This document shows positions 54,958 to 55,000 of a stretch of 55,000 nucleotides of DNA, one piece after another. The notes under the pieces were generated by a model. The model was not told the DNA's origin and did no database searches. It saw nothing but the letters and a program-made list of their open reading frames with translations. Source of the stretch: Halisarca cf. caerulea (Eukaryota; Porifera; Demospongiae; Chondrillida; Halisarcidae); contig CAUJGJ010000188.1 of the NCBI GenBank assembly GCA_963170055.1, positions 2,193,571 through 2,248,570 on the forward strand, given 5' to 3'. A program made the position numbers and the translations under genes. How positions within the stretch are numbered: position 1 is the first letter of the stretch; every line of letters starts with the position of its first letter.

Positions 54958-55000
54958 CTGTGAAAGGTGAGCAAGGGTAGTATATATAACTATGGAATGA

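Overview
The window looks like nuclear DNA of an early-branching marine invertebrate, most likely a sponge; that is my inference. All host genes have introns with GT..AG junctions, and exon phases agree wherever I could join them. The proteins are animal ones: MORN3, a phospholipase B-like hydrolase, an adhesion GPCR and a WDR87/97-type WD40 protein. Introns are packed with CA/TG and TA microsatellites, short inverted-repeat transposons and minisatellites. I saw no rRNA, tRNA or CRISPR array.

Layout, left to right. 90-556: a large foldback palindrome next to (TA)n. 834-11949 (-): WD40-repeat gene, running off the left edge. About 12295-20379 (-): a gene for an unrecognised serine-rich protein with repeated RPxSA-type motifs. 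20721-23175 (+): a complete MORN3 gene of 5 exons and 240 codons, head to head with the RPxSA gene over a 341-bp shared upstream region. 23818-25679 (-): a two-exon gene for a T4-phage-type lysozyme (GH24) behind a hydrophobic leader, the most surprising gene here. 26868-34123 (-): a complete 7-exon phospholipase B-like gene of 576 codons; a 26-copy, 40-bp minisatellite lies against the exon 2 acceptor. 35672-54957 (-): the C-terminal 638 codons of an adhesion GPCR (GAIN/GPS, seven membrane helices, tail), running off the right edge. One of its introns holds an apparently intact R2/NeSL-like retrotransposon ORF (39546-42509) and the tail of a second copy (42782-42886).

Three adjacent genes (WD40, RPxSA, MORN3) fit a cilium/flagellum theme: MORN3 is known from sperm and ciliated cells, and the other two are inferred. 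The lysozyme and phospholipase B-like proteins look secreted or lysosomal.

The non-coding part repeats one pattern. Short elements with TACAGTGAAACC-type ends occur more than 20 times, and in four places an internal segment has been amplified in tandem: 39 bp at 45766-48085, 91 bp at 48890-50070, 54 bp at 53031-53297, and about 77 bp at 26168-26430. Exon borders were read by eye from splice consensus and phase. The least certain parts are the WD40 gene between 8705 and 9529 and the RPxSA gene below 14957.
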